From assembly GCA_024305405.1 (NCBI GenBank), contig JAKNDB010000076.1, positions 1,236,501 to 1,300,500 on the forward strand: a stretch of DNA of 64,000 bases, in the 5' to 3' direction. The translations under genes and the position numbers were made by a program. The notes beneath the pieces are model-generated. The model was not told where the DNA came from. It did no database searches and saw only the letters and a list, made by a program, of their open reading frames with translations. The stretch's first letter is position 1. Every line of letters begins with the position of its first letter. The stretch comes from Dirofilaria immitis. Lineage: Eukaryota; Nematoda; Chromadorea; Rhabditida; Onchocercidae. This document shows positions 14,801 through 27,552 of this stretch, one piece after another.

Positions 14801-16138
14801 GATAGAATAAGTGAGGTAAAAATCATTTCAAATCAATTTATAATTTGAGAGTGTGCTTTTTTACTTTTCAGGTGGTAAATATTTTTTTAATGGAATAAAA
14901 ACCATATATAGCAAAATTTGATAAATTTTTGATCATTTATTTGTTATACATTTTTAACCAATTTTATTTAGCGGTTTTATTTTATAAAAACTTTTGGAAT
15001 GTACTGCTTCTGTCGATTTTTTTATATTCATATATCATTATTATTTAGAAGGAGCATTTATTTTATTCACTGCAATTTATAGTATTTTTCTAGGGAAATG
15101 AATTTCAAAGTGCAGAATTAGGAGATCAAGGAGATTTGAATCAAAATCCTGACTCAACAAAATCGTTCTCCTCGAAAAAAAGAACAAAGAAATCGTAAAG
15201 TAGCTATCTATGTACGAAGTCGAGATGAATCTCCAAATACAAAAAAGGTTTGTGAAGAAAAATCTATGCACAGCCATAGCCAGTATTTTTTAAAATTTCT
15301 TTTGAAAAGAAATGAGTCTTTCATATTCACTTATTATAAGTTTTCAGGAAGTTGAATAAAGCAACTTATAGATTTTAGCAATATAAAAAATGATTTTAAA
15401 ATCTGGTAAGATTTGGATTTTTTCTGTTTACGAGATTGACTGTATCAGACATTTTTTGTAGAGGCATGAAGAAAGCAAATTGCTTTGTGATGAATCAGTT
15501 ACATTTTTTGTTTTGATGATGCTCTATAGAAATCTTTTTTTCAGTAAAATAACTTGTATATTATCTTCATTTTATATTGTTAAAATTTATGGTTGCTACA
15601 ATATATTATAATGCGAATTATCTGAATCCTTTTTCAATGTTCTTTGTTAATACAGAAAGATCCTTTTTCTATTTCATCCCTATATTCATTCATAACTTTT
15701 GACTTGTCTAATTTCTATAAAATCATTCATTGTTGATTCTCTTTATCATATCTAAAATTTTATGGAATTAATAAGCATTTTTATATTATCATTTTTCTGT
15801 AATACTAAGTTGATGAACTTTTCAACTATTCACAAGAAATTCTTATTCCGATCGAATTTTTTTACATTGATGTCCAAGACTGTTGAAAATTTATAGATTT
15901 ATGTTGAAATGCTTATTTACAATTGGATGTTAGTGAAAATTATGCAAGTATCCTTATGTGTTCCCAAGAATTGACTTAACTATAAGTATTCGTCAAATCA
16001 AAGATATGCATGTATACTTCTGCAGTTACTTTTCAGGAGCGGAAACGGTTGGTCAAAGAAGAAAAGCGCATGAGTCGATCAGTAAAAATACCAAAGCACA
16101 TCAAGAAGCGTCACAATAAGGCCAATAAATGTCGATAA
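11862..16138 (+). CDS. riok-1: RIO-type atypical serine kinase 1 (RIOK1), eleven exons
   Basis: Atypical kinase/ATPase that acts in late cytoplasmic maturation of the 40S subunit. Exons as read: 11862-12000, 12313-12344, 12440-12470, 12777-12877, 13073-13278, 13536-13721, 13854-14096, 14180-14271, 14635-14815, 15094-15247 and 16037-16138. Phases close to 488 aa. The acidic N-terminus ([12 protein letters not shown]) is followed by the RIO core: nucleotide loop [11 protein letters not shown], lysine strand [20 protein letters not shown], the [17 protein letters not shown] hinge, catalytic [10 protein letters not shown] and metal-binding [13 protein letters not shown]. The tail is basic ([11 protein letters not shown]), as in other RIOK1 proteins. 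The frame breaks near 13603 (a G seems missing in the codons for AEKEMRN) and near 15160 (an extra A); correcting both restores phase. The start ATG has an AAAATGG context and a possible trans-splice acceptor (CATTGTAG) three bases upstream. Confidence 0.93.
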
Positions 16139-17381
16139 TAATTTTGCTAATTGTCAAAATGTAGTGAACTGTAGTATTTTGTGATATTTTCATTCCTTTC
16201 AGCCAAAATACTGACAGCCCATTCATCAAAGAGTGCAGAGTGTAAAATATCTCCTATCAGTTTCTTGTAAAATTCAAACACATTTTGTTTATTTACGTAT
16301 TTCGTCAGTAGTAGCGCTTTATCATTTATAAAATGTCTTGTGTTGAATATTACCTCGACTGACCTTTGATATCCATACGGTTTAGTATGATTTTCAATTC
16401 TGTTTGAATCTATTTTGTGTTTGTTTGATATATCTCCTGAATCAACATTTCCAAAATACTTTGGATGTTTGTTCTTAATTGCAGGACTTGTTATGATATG
16501 TTTTTCTCTGATTTGTTATTAATTTTGTATGTACTATTATATTTCTTAGTCAAAATAAATACTTATACGAGGCAGTTGAAATTTTATATCAAGCGATTGA
16601 AATTTTTCGTTAAAAAATGCAGTAAAATTACCGCTTTATAAACTGCAGCTAATTAAAATCCATAGCATCCACTATTATGATTATTGTTCCCATTATTGCT
16701 ACACTCACGTTGGCCATTATCATTAATACCATTATCAGTATTATAATTTTATGACTTCTTTCTCTTATTTGTTTACGAAAGGAAAAATTTTGGTATTGCA
16801 CACTTACTCGTCGCCTTAATTGTTCTTCCTGGATCTCCGTGTTCATCATTTTTTCGGTTTTTCTCGTCATCCCCAAAATTTTAAGATAAAATCTTCAAAA
16901 AGATGATGGGAGATGAAATGTAATTCAAATCTATTCACGTGCTACTCATTCATTTTTAATAACTGCTCCAAGAAAGTGAACGATTGGCTTAAGCGATTCG
17001 TCCAATCGATTACGCCACACATCTTAAACTGTAGTTTTACTATATCAGTAACGTCTATATTTAATATGATGTGTTTTTGTAAATAGAAGAAATAAATAAA
17101 TTGTATTATTAAAAAGAAATGCAGAATAATTGATTTCTGAAGTTTAAAAGTTCTTATAGTAAGGTTGCAACAAAGTATATCAACTAGGCGAAATATCTGC
17201 TTCAACATCAACATGTTACTCACTCAAATGTATCTTATTAGTTTTATCATCCCGACGATGACAATACGCTCACCGAACACTTACCCTCACGTCCTAATAA
17301 CATGATGCATAGTGTTTTGGCAATCTGACGGAATACTGCTGTCGCTTCGAGGAACTAGTGTCCTTCATACAAGCTTCTCCG

Positions 17382-17386
<5 letters not shown>

Positions 17387-17424
<38 letters not shown>
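17387..17424. repeat. TC dinucleotide microsatellite
   Basis: Uninterrupted run of about 19 TC units, followed by an imperfect pyrimidine-rich tract up to about 17450. Confidence 0.95.
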
Positions 17425-17426
<2 letters not shown>

Positions 17427-20400
17427 TCCCTCTTTCTCTCCCTCTCATTCTTTCATCGTATCTATCCGTCGAAAAAAATGCCTTAGTTTATTGGTGATTC
17501 GTGCCTTACATTCTCCTTGTTTTGTTTAAATATCGCCGGAAAAGCATGATTGATTCTTTTGGCATTAATACGAAAATAATAAGATGAATACAATACCACG
17601 CCACTACTCTGATTGTACATCAATTACTCGCTTCGAACTTCTCAGAAAAATTGCTACGCTCTTCTCGATAACTATTTACAAGTTATCATTGATGATATAA
17701 TAAATAACGATTTAATACTACCTAAATTCTATTCCAGTAACTCCACTCGCTTCAGTTCTATGCACTGTTTCCCTATCGCCATATAGTAACAATCGAATGT
17801 CACTTATTGTAGTAATCAGTTGTCATATGATTACATGATGACAATGTACTCGTAATAATTTGAATCTCTTAAATGGATAATGGATTGACTGGATTAAGTA
17901 ATGAATGACTGCATAGCAGTTTGTGATGCTATTCTGCATTTAACATTTGCATAAGAAATGGAGATATTTCCTTCTTTCAGGCTACATTCTTGGAAGTTAA
18001 ACAAAACCATTCTATTATTGAAAAATTTCGTCACGCATTACTTCTAGTGTTGCGACATAGTACCATCTATTTTATAAATGTAAATGAGAAAATTGAAAAG
18101 TAAGGCTTTAAATTTAGCAAAAATTGGCGAATTATAATAGTATCTTTTTGTAAGATAACTATTGCAATTAAACAAAGAAAATTAACTCAATGCATGTCCA
18201 TGGACTTTTGTAGTATTCGAAAAACAGCGGCAGAAAGTGATTATGCGCAGCCGGTAGGACTTCATCTGATCGCGGTGGGAACAGCTAATCCATTTCAAGT
18301 TTTTATTTTTTAAATGATTTGGAAATATAATCAACAGCTGATGTGACAGATGACGTGACGAAGGAAAATGGATTAATATACGGATAGTTGACTTTCTAGC
18401 GATTCAGAAGCTATCCTAAAGAAGATTTATAACGAAATTAAGATTATTGTCTTGTCAGTGCAGGAAGGCTACTTTATTTTATTTTACTACTACAGATGAT
18501 TGGTACAAATGATTCTATGACTGTTTTCCTCGATACTGTTATCAATATATGCAACTATTGTTACTCAGTTGCATTTATTCTAATCTATTCTATTTACATT
18601 TGCTCAAACTTTTGAAAGTCATTTATTTCCAAATGGTATAATATTCGGCGAAGAGAATAACAAATAGGGATAGAAAGTAGTAAAACTTAAGTTCTTCTGG
18701 CTTTATCAGAATGAGGCTTCAAGGGAATGATATTATCATCTGTGAAAAGATGATCCGATGAAAGGGTCGATTTAGCATAATTTAAAGAGTGGTAAATGAG
18801 AAAAATTAACGAAGAAAGCGAATATACCGAAAGTAGATGAGGGAGGCTAGGAATGTTAATGATGGCAAGTGAGTTAGTTGGCTTCTTTTCTAGGAATTTT
18901 CTCAACTAGTGATTGATTCTAAGTAGAATAGGCTTTTTAGTCTTGCTTGTTTTTTAGTTGTAACGTTGTCATGGAAGCAACCCTACACTTCCATCATGCT
19001 GGCCAATTGCATATATTTTATGTCTTTTACTACAGGATCAAATATGCTTTAACTTATTTCTAAATTGATTTCTATTCTTCGTATAATTCTATAATGCCAC
19101 TGCTGTGCTCTTCTCAGGTTATTCAGATTTTTTCTCTTTGCCCGTTGACAGTTTCTGAATAAAGACATTGTCATGAAGATGCAATTTTAAATGAAACTAA
19201 TTTATATCCATTTTCTCGCTGATAATAATTATAATTTTATGAATAAAAAGTGTATTGAAACCATTTGACATTAACGACTTAATAGTTTTTAATGATTTGA
19301 AGACCCAATGAAGACACTTTGAGAAGCACTGATATTCCCATTGGAAGTGTTAAAAAAAAGTATGAAATTCTATTGAAATGCTTTGAAGTGAATAATTAAT
19401 CCTATGTCTCATATTCCATGTTATTTTACCTTGTAATATTCATCAACTTTTGTAAATTTTTGCCTTACTAATTGTTTCAAGTCGCAATCAAATGTAATTG
19501 TCATCTTATTCTGGTCTTTTGCAACACTTCATCCTTATCTCTTTTTTTTTCTATTAGAATTTTCCATCCAAACAACTTTATCATTTATTGATATCAACCA
19601 GTGATTGAGCAGAAGTTTAGGATTGAGAATGAAACTGATATTTGATTGGAATGATATACACTGCTAATGTTCGAAAAAACAGGATATACTGCAAAGAATT
19701 GGGGAAAGTCCAAATCCTAGAGTAGTCATATAATCAAAAAGAGAAGAGAATCCGGAGATTTCTTAATAAAATTTCAGAAATGCGATAGGATAATGTTGTA
19801 ATCAATCCGTTTATCGAGAAATTTTTGCTAATTATTCATCGTAATTTTCATAGCATTCTGCCTACTTTACTGCTTTGGACTTCCGGGTTTTATTTTTGCA
19901 AATAAAAGAATTCAGGGAGTGCTTGAAGTAGTAGTAATAAGTATGGTATTTTTGTTACTTTGTGCATTGCTGCGTTTCTCTTTCGTTCTATAGTCTCTTT
20001 TGCCACCATCCTTAACTGTATTATCTGTTTGTAAACTTTTACAAAGATCTCTGAGAAATTCTATTAAATAATTAATTAAACATTATATGAATAAACTACT
20101 TAAAAACGACAATTAATTATCGAATTATTTGAGAAGGAAAGTGAGTACTGGAAGGACAACTGCACGTCTTGATTAATAGATGGACTGGTTAGTCTTTTTT
20201 TAATTTCCAATTAGTTTAGGTCATTAATTATTAAAACTATTATAATTTCAACTAATTAAAAATTGCTCAATACTAATTTTGCAATACATCCGGGAATTAT
20301 GCTGTTATTTCTGTTTCAGCGAAAGGTGGAATTCATCGTGGTCGAGTGAGTAAATTGTTTATTAAGGGTTTTGGTAAACATGATGACTGCATTCATCTTA

Positions 20401-21745
20401 AAATTAGCCATCGTATGAATTACATAATCTTTTTAAGTAACCACTTGTTGAAATTCATTTTTCTTGTTTAAGGAAAATGTTATATTTTGAGAATAATGAT
20501 GGATAATTAGAACTAAATGCAGAAAGCTTTTCCTATGATATCATGTAATCATGAGAGGCGCATCAGGTTTAAGTGAGTATAGTTTACTTAGAGAGCTGTT
20601 TTATTTACCCCATGTTCTGAACAACAAGTTTTATCTGTAATGTTTCTGGTTCGATATCGATATAGAAAAATTTTGTAGCATGGAATATGAGTAGTAAACT
20701 TCTTTCCTATACTTCTATAAAAGTTTCTTGTAATAGCATTTCAGGCACGATCATTATAAGATCTATTTCAATTTATTAAAACAATGCGAAAAATTGAATA
20801 CCTCACTTGTTCAAGAACATTATCTTACAAACATGCTGGCTAATTGTTGTTTTTCATAGCGAGCACTATCTATTATATTTCTTAAGATGTTAAGATTGTC
20901 GTAATTAAACAGTCGATTGCCGGATAGTGAAGAAAGAGAAGTAAGGAGATGGAAGGCCGGGAATAGTCATTTAATTGACAGTACACTTATGTGAGTAACA
21001 TATACTGTTTTATAGCATTGTAATGTTGGTTCTGAGACTTGGCGAATTATTAAAATCTTCCTATGACTGGCTGCTAAATTGAAGTATCCCGTAAAACAGA
21101 AATTGTTATTTTTTATTTATTTTGTTAGGGAAGATAAGAGTCAAAAGCAAAAGTAAAAAGTATATTCTTTTTTGTATATTTCATCTAAATTGATTTTCAT
21201 CAAATGTGTCATTTGCTTTTTGTGTGAAGATTTGTGTGTTTTCAAATTGCTTCTAAAATGTGTGCATGTTGTTATGCATAGTTGTGTGTTTATTTATCGT
21301 CTGCACTTTCTAAAGTAACAAAGAAGGCATTTTACACTCTTAGGAAACGAATATTGTTCTCTTGTTGCTTTAATGTTTCATAATTAGGAATGAACAAATT
21401 ATTTCTAGTTTATATATTATATATATTTTAAAGTTGAAATATATTACATTCATCATTTTGATTCATGTAATGTTTACGATTAGAAGTTTAGGTATTAAGA
21501 TTCGTTTGGTCTTTTATGCTGACTATCATTATTAACTTCCTAACTTGTTATATTTATGAAAGTAGTTAGTAAGATAATCCATTGACAGGTAGGGTGAGGT
21601 AAGGTAATATCAGCCAGTTGTTCAATTTTTAATGCATTTCGCATGTTTTGGTGACGAAACAATAAAATTGAGTCTAAATCTAAATAAGGCAATCCATCCT
21701 GTCAGACTATCACTACGTTTTAAATTAAATTCTTATTTTCGATTG

Positions 21746-21781
21746 TAGTGCTTGTCAAAGTTCTCGGTTCGACAAGCACTA
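21746..21781. repeat. Perfect 11-bp inverted repeat (hairpin)
   Basis: TAGTGCTTGTC at 21746-21756 is exactly complementary to GACAAGCACTA at 21771-21781, leaving a 14-base loop. Bases outside the stem do not pair, so it is shorter than a typical microRNA precursor. It could be a structured RNA, a foldback remnant or chance. Confidence 0.7.
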
Positions 21782-22670
21782 TTTCTCTATTTACAAAATG
21801 TTAGTATCGCAGGGCGGCATATGAACGTTTCTCGTGCCTTACAAATCACGGTAATATGAAACGGAAGATTGCCAACGATGAGGATACGTAAATCCGCATC
21901 TTTGATTATTCTAATATTTTGCACAAATGATTTTGAATACTATATCCAGTTTTGCGGAGAATTTTCTTTTAGTTCAGGCATTTAACATTAACTGAAACTT
22001 TCGATTTTTCGTTGAACTTCTTTTAATTTTTAAAAGCAAATTTGTGCGGATCACCGTCTTTACTACTATTGTCTCCCAAAAGATGGCAGGCAGCAAAGTG
22101 AGTGAAATGTGAGATAATTATAAAATATTAAGTCATTCCTAATTAGCTGCTATTTAACCGTATCCTTAAGTGTTTTATCAAGACTTATGGAAAGAAAAAA
22201 AGCTTTAATGTGATTGACTTTCGTGCATTAGATGAATTTCATCCATAATTTGGATGTGGATGAATCATTTAACAGTTTTCTTATAATGCCAATCGATTTC
22301 TCTGTATATAAAAGTGTTATGATTACTGAAGTTAGCTATGTTATCATAATAATTTTGTAAGATATTAATTTTTCTTCTTATAATTCAAATTCGTTCTTTG
22401 AAATAAAGAGTGATGAATTGCATCGATAGAGTGTGTCTGAACTGTAGCATCGTATAATTCTATTCTATGCTAATTTAATTTATGCCATTATACTCCAATA
22501 CAGTTCTTTATTTTCTCTTAAATTAGATCTTACATATTGCTGTAAGCATGTATTTCAGGTTAGAATGGGGAACTTCAAGTTGCTACTTCTGATAAGGCTG
22601 CAGTATTAAGTTGTTTTCGATTGATTCGGTGATAATAAATGAATAATAATCAGGAATTTGTCGAATTGAT

Positions 22671-22702
22671 TTTTCTTCATTTTAATTTTTCTTCATTTTA
22701 AT
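22671..22702. repeat. Two-copy 16-bp tandem repeat
   Basis: The unit ttttcttcattttaat occurs twice in direct succession without mismatch. It is probably a replication-slippage duplication. Confidence 0.85.
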
Positions 22703-23203
22703 TACAGAGAATGATTCGAATTTTATGCTGATGTGTGTTTGTCATCATTATTATATTGTCACCATTTTCTGTCTTATATACTTATTTTCAACCGAATTAT
22801 ATTATTTCGTTTTTATCGACATATTCGGTTCCTTACATGTACGACCGTATTTTGGATTTGAAATAAATCTGTAGAATTGTTTTTCAAAATATAAAAATTG
22901 CTTTACTTGATATATATCATTATCCTTTTTCTTTTCTATTCTATAATGTATTCTCCATTGCAACCATGCGCTACCTCACGTCAAACTTAATCATTTAAAG
23001 TTATTCAGAAGTACATTACTACTAATACAGGTTTATTGGAGAAAGTTGGGGTTTTATGTTTATAATATATTTAGTCTGAATTGTTGTATATCCGAGGAAA
23101 TTTGACATTCAGAACTTGAATTTGCATGAGTTATCTTCATCTGATTTGTTTTGATTCCACCATTTATATTACTGTTCCAGATTTAACTCAAATATTAGGA
23201 TGA

Positions 23204-23243
23204 ATATTTCGTTTCTAATAATTATATTTCGTTTTTAATAATT
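23204..23243. repeat. Two-copy 20-bp tandem repeat
   Basis: The 20-base unit starting atatttcgttt is repeated at 23204-23223 and 23224-23243 with one mismatch. It lies about 70 bases upstream of the first coding exon of the MAP7-like gene. Confidence 0.85.
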
Positions 23244-23313
23244 ACGCTGTTGTAGTAACTATAGATAATGTGTTGTTTATATGCATATTTAATAGTAAAT
23301 TAAATTTAAGTCA

Positions 23314-26300
23314 ATGAAGGATGGTGACGCTGTTCGGAATACAACAATGAGTTACTTCAGCTGCACGAATTCAGCTTGCAAGGCTGGAGAAGTAGCTAAA
23401 CGACGGGCAGCTATACAACAAGAAATTGAGCAGAGGTATTTTTTATGTAGGTTTTTAGGAATAAGTATCTCGAAAAAGAATGCGCCGATTTTTAATTATT
23501 TGAATTTTTCCAATGTTTAGAGACTTAAAATATTGACTTCAATTGAAATTAAATAGAGTTAAGTTGTAAAATTAGTGATGTTATCAGTTTCATCACTCTA
23601 TTTGAAAGCATACCTTAGCGGTGCTTGATATTGACATCCTAAATGTGTCCAAGTACATCCCGAGTAATGAGAGATAAAATGTATGTTATTGAAGCCATAA
23701 AATATTTTTAATTTTTAAAATTATGAATAGCAAATGAACACATCGCACAGTCTGAAAAATTCAGGAAAAAGTTTTACCATGTAATTTGAATATATTTTCT
23801 ATGCGATGACTATTTAATTGGATGAAATAGGAAGATTGCAATGTATGAGAAAATAAATAATATATTGATGCATATCATCGTTTTATAGGCAGAGATTGGC
23901 AAGGAAATTACAAGATGAAAAAATGGCTCGAGCTATAGCGCAAAAAGAAGAGGTAGATTTATGTTAATACATATATTTAGAGTATCTATATTATTCATTG
24001 TTTTTTTTTGCATTATTCTTAGTAGTACAGTGGAGGTGTTTGAACGACTGCCATTATTGGATGTTTTTGTAGTTCAAAAAACATTCGATCTAAACATCGT
24101 CGCAAATAGTACATGAGTGCATCATCTCTATTTCAAATGTTTTCGTGCTATATTTGTAGCGTCTACTAAAGCAGCGGAAAGCTCAGCAACGAGAAATATT
24201 ACGAGCAAAAATGGTTTTGGATCGTCGCACTCAAGTTTTGGCAGAAAAAGAAAAAGAAAAGAAGGAAGTAATCAAAATTAATGTTTTAAAACATTTATTA
24301 ACTCACCGAATTTTGACGACTACTTAAACAATAGAAAAACTTTCATGTTAAAATTCTTCATTAATATAATTTTATATTTTTAATAGTTCATTCTTAGGCT
24401 ATGTTAGCGAAAATGCATATATTGGCATCGCGTCTTACAATACAGCATAAATCACGACCAGTTTATGCATTTGGTAGCAGCACGCCTCGTGAATTGGAAT
24501 ATCTAACGCAACTTACTAGGGAGCAAAAGGTTTTGCATTTCAAATTGCTAAAAACTCAAATTTGAACTTGAATGAGCTCCATTCTTTTTAGTTCATCCCA
24601 TCCGTTTTAAAATAGCTCAATGTAAATTTTCAGATCTATGATCACAGGCTCATGCCTTCTGATCGTAGTCCAACTCCAGCATCTGGTTCGTTTAGTCATT
24701 TGTCACTGGCTCCATCTTATGACTTACATAATTATACACCTGAAGCATCAATGACTGGAAGTTTCTATATTGCTCGACCGGAGTTAAAATCATGTCAAAA
24801 GCCATCAAGTCGTATGACACAGTCTATGATGATTACATCAAAACCAAATAAGTCTACTAAGATCAACCAAACATTTGGTAATACTTTTGTTTAATTGTAT
24901 TTTAGTATACATCTTAAATGGTTTCAGTCTGCTGAAGTTTTATTTTACATTTTAAATTGTATATGTAGTGTAGCATATTAGATACTTCACATTGAATGAT
25001 TCTGTTACACATTTAGGTGTGCTACAAGGTTTAATATAAAGACAGTAACATTCAATGTATTTTTTGCAAGTAATTACTTTATGGTAGTGCAATTGTTTCG
25101 TGGTAATCCGGTGTTATACTATCTCATATATATTTTACGAATAATTCACACTTATAAAATTATTAGATTTAGACGGTTACAGAACACTTATAGTATGTTT
25201 TTTTCTAATTAACGATGTCAATTATCTTTCCGAAATATAATTTCAGATGCGCTCTCCATAGCAATAAGTAGATATATCAAAAAGTTTTTTTGTAGTTAAT
25301 CATCACTCTACAATACAACCTCCAATAACTGTTACAAAAACACCACCATCCGCAGTGACTGAAATGCCGATGAGAACGAAAAGGCCTATTCAACACCATG
25401 TGCTTGCAGCATACGGACAGAGACCTCGAACAAGGCAGTCTAAGTAAACATTTTGCTAATTTTGTGATTTGCATTGCAATGTAATGCGTTGATTTAACTT
25501 CCTTTCAATTAATTTTAAGACAATGAATGCTACTCATTTCAGATCTTCTGAAACTAGGATTAGTGCTTTGAAAGCGAAATCTATGCCAAGAACAGTACAT
25601 AAGTTAGTTGAACTACAAACAAATAATGAAATCAAGGAGGAAACTATAATGGAAAAGTTAACTGGTGATCAGATAGATGAAACAGTCGTGATTCTGGAGA
25701 AAGGCGACGTCAAAATTCAGGATGACAAAGTTTTAATAGAAGTTAGAAATGCCGTAGATATAAAAGAAGCCACAAATTTAATTCCACACGTTAACGAAAT
25801 TAAGAAGTTAGATGGGGAAGATATTATGGTGGAAGTTTCTGATGGGAAAAAACTGCAAGCGATGCATCTGAATTTGGAAGAAGTGATATAAGGAATGGTG
25901 ATATTGGTAGAGAAAAGATAATTCTTGCAAGTGCATCAAACCGAATAAGAGAAGTTACAGCTATTGAAGATGCTCCCTTGCTTGATCTTTCGTCAGAAAA
26001 CGAAGATAATTTTATAAATGAGGTAAAGACAAATACTGCAGCGACAATTACAATGATTGATATGGTCATTGATCAGAAAACAAAAATGCATGAGAAACAA
26101 CGGAAGGAAAAAGATATTTTGAAAGAAGCCGGAATTGAATTGCAAGGTATTATGCAAATATCAGAAATAAATCATTCCGATTTTGTCTCAGTGTGTCCAG
26201 CTTCTGCACAAAATGTAGAAAATACAGCAAAGGTTTGTTCTTTAATAATAAGCAAATTCTAAAAAAATTTGTATTTTTTGGAATTTTCTATACAGGAAAG

Positions 26301-27552
26301 AATAGATATTAATTTTGATTCGAGGTGATATATTTTTTTCTATTTTCTCTGTTTCAGATATTCATACAAGACGAATCATTAATTATAAATGAAAGACTTC
26401 CCGAAACTGGAGGAGACAGAAGACAAGAGGAAAAATTCATTCGAAAACCTTACGAAATAATAGAACGTAAAAAAAAAATGGTTTATCTGCTACTGAAATA
26501 AACGAAGGTCTTTTCAAGGAAAGAGTTAAATCACCAACTCAAAGTAATTCAACGCTGAAAGCAGATAGAATAGAAATTGTTGCTGAAGATTTAAAATTGG
26601 TAGGAGAGAAAAATTCGCTGGAAGAAAAACGTCGAATTCAAGATGAACTTTTAGAGAAAGAACAACGTGAGCGTGAAATACGAAAAGCTAAACTAGCTTC
26701 TATTATGAGCCGAACACGCGGTGGCGCACCTTCAATGACTGTAGTCCCGCTAACTCTGCATGTTGAAAATTCTGATGTGAGTTCTTGTTATTTTTTGATA
26801 ATTAATTAAAGGAAAAATTTAATTCGTGAAAATCAGAATGCCAGAATCTGAAGGATGCAGTATATCTTCTATGAACGATTTGCTTAACAAGGTGCCAATC
26901 GTAAGTTATTGCTGAGGCACATGCGTTGAATAATACAATAAATGCGCTCAAGTAAACATTTTTCATGACACAGTAAATGTTTGCATAAAAAAGAATTTTA
27001 AAAAGTATTCATAAACAAAAATAAAATGTAGTCACGTTTCAAACATGTGAATTATTTATCATATTTTAGATTGTTGAACAAGAAACTCTAAAACATAGGA
27101 CTAGTGTTCCTTTATCAAGCGAATACTCGCCAGTGAAAAGTGCTCTTAGTCATACTACGGCTTCTGTTTTGCAGGTTATTTTTTGTGAACCTGTGGAATT
27201 ATCTTGCCTAATTTCAGTTACCTCAATGTATTATGTAGTTATTACAGTTATAAGTAAGAAAAGAAAGAGATTTACTAAATGGTTTTGAAATGATTTTTAT
27301 TAATTTAGAAAATTGAAAATATCTCGAAATTTTCAGAAGCTAGCTACAACAAACCCTAAGCTGTTGTCTGTGCTACAGCGTAATGGCACCAGTCAATCAT
27401 TAGCTGATGAATTGTCTGCAGTTGACTCGTCAATGTCTGTAACACTTCGAGATCAACCTGTTGAGTCGGTTGCCAGTCACGAAGGCTCTTCTACTGTACG
27501 GCAATTGTCCTTCGAGCCCGATGTTAATCATCGACCTGTTGCAATGAAATAA
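23314..27552 (+). CDS. MAP7/ensconsin-like microtubule-associated protein, about eleven exons
   Basis: Probable microtubule-binding protein of the MAP7/ensconsin family, which recruits and activates kinesin-1. Exons as read: 23314-23435, 23889-23952, 24161-24267, 24398-24529, 24634-24877, 25296-25443, 25543-26232, 26358-26776, about 26837-26900, 27070-27174 and 27337-27552, giving about 770 aa. The N-terminal quarter is a charged, Arg/Lys/Glu-rich helix (RQRLARKLQDEKMARAIAQ, LLKQRKAQQREILRAKMV). It is followed by the phrase YAFGSSTPRELEYL and a Ser/Pro-rich linker. A long acidic middle (25.5-26.5 kb) leads to a second coiled coil, EKEQREREIRKAKLASIMSR, which matches the KRLEEIMKRTRR-like end of the MAP7 domain. 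That match is my main reason for the family call. The C-terminal tail is not recognised. The frame breaks near 24180, 25880, 26470 (long A run) and 26837. Alternatives are another coiled-coil cytoskeletal protein. Confidence 0.62.

Larger units (their letters stand above)
16139..23313. other. Long gene-poor stretch, about 7.2 kb
   Basis: No open frame here shows family motifs or conserved splice structure. Minus-strand frames at 16649-16876, 16942-17223 and 18687-18905 look like low-complexity chance frames. The stretch holds a TC microsatellite, a perfect 11-bp inverted repeat and two short tandem duplications, listed separately. It could hold the promoter, 5' non-coding exons or an intron of the MAP7-like gene downstream, or non-coding RNAs that I cannot recognise. 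Confidence 0.45.

Noticed and set aside
16649..17223. Two minus-strand frames after RIOK1, one with a charged start and a hydrophobic end
   Set aside because: Low-complexity Ile/Met-rich translation of AT-rich DNA; no acceptor/donor pairing and no family resemblance.
21757..21775. GGTTCGA sequence resembling a tRNA B box
   Set aside because: It lies in the loop of the 11-bp hairpin and no A box or cloverleaf can be placed around it.
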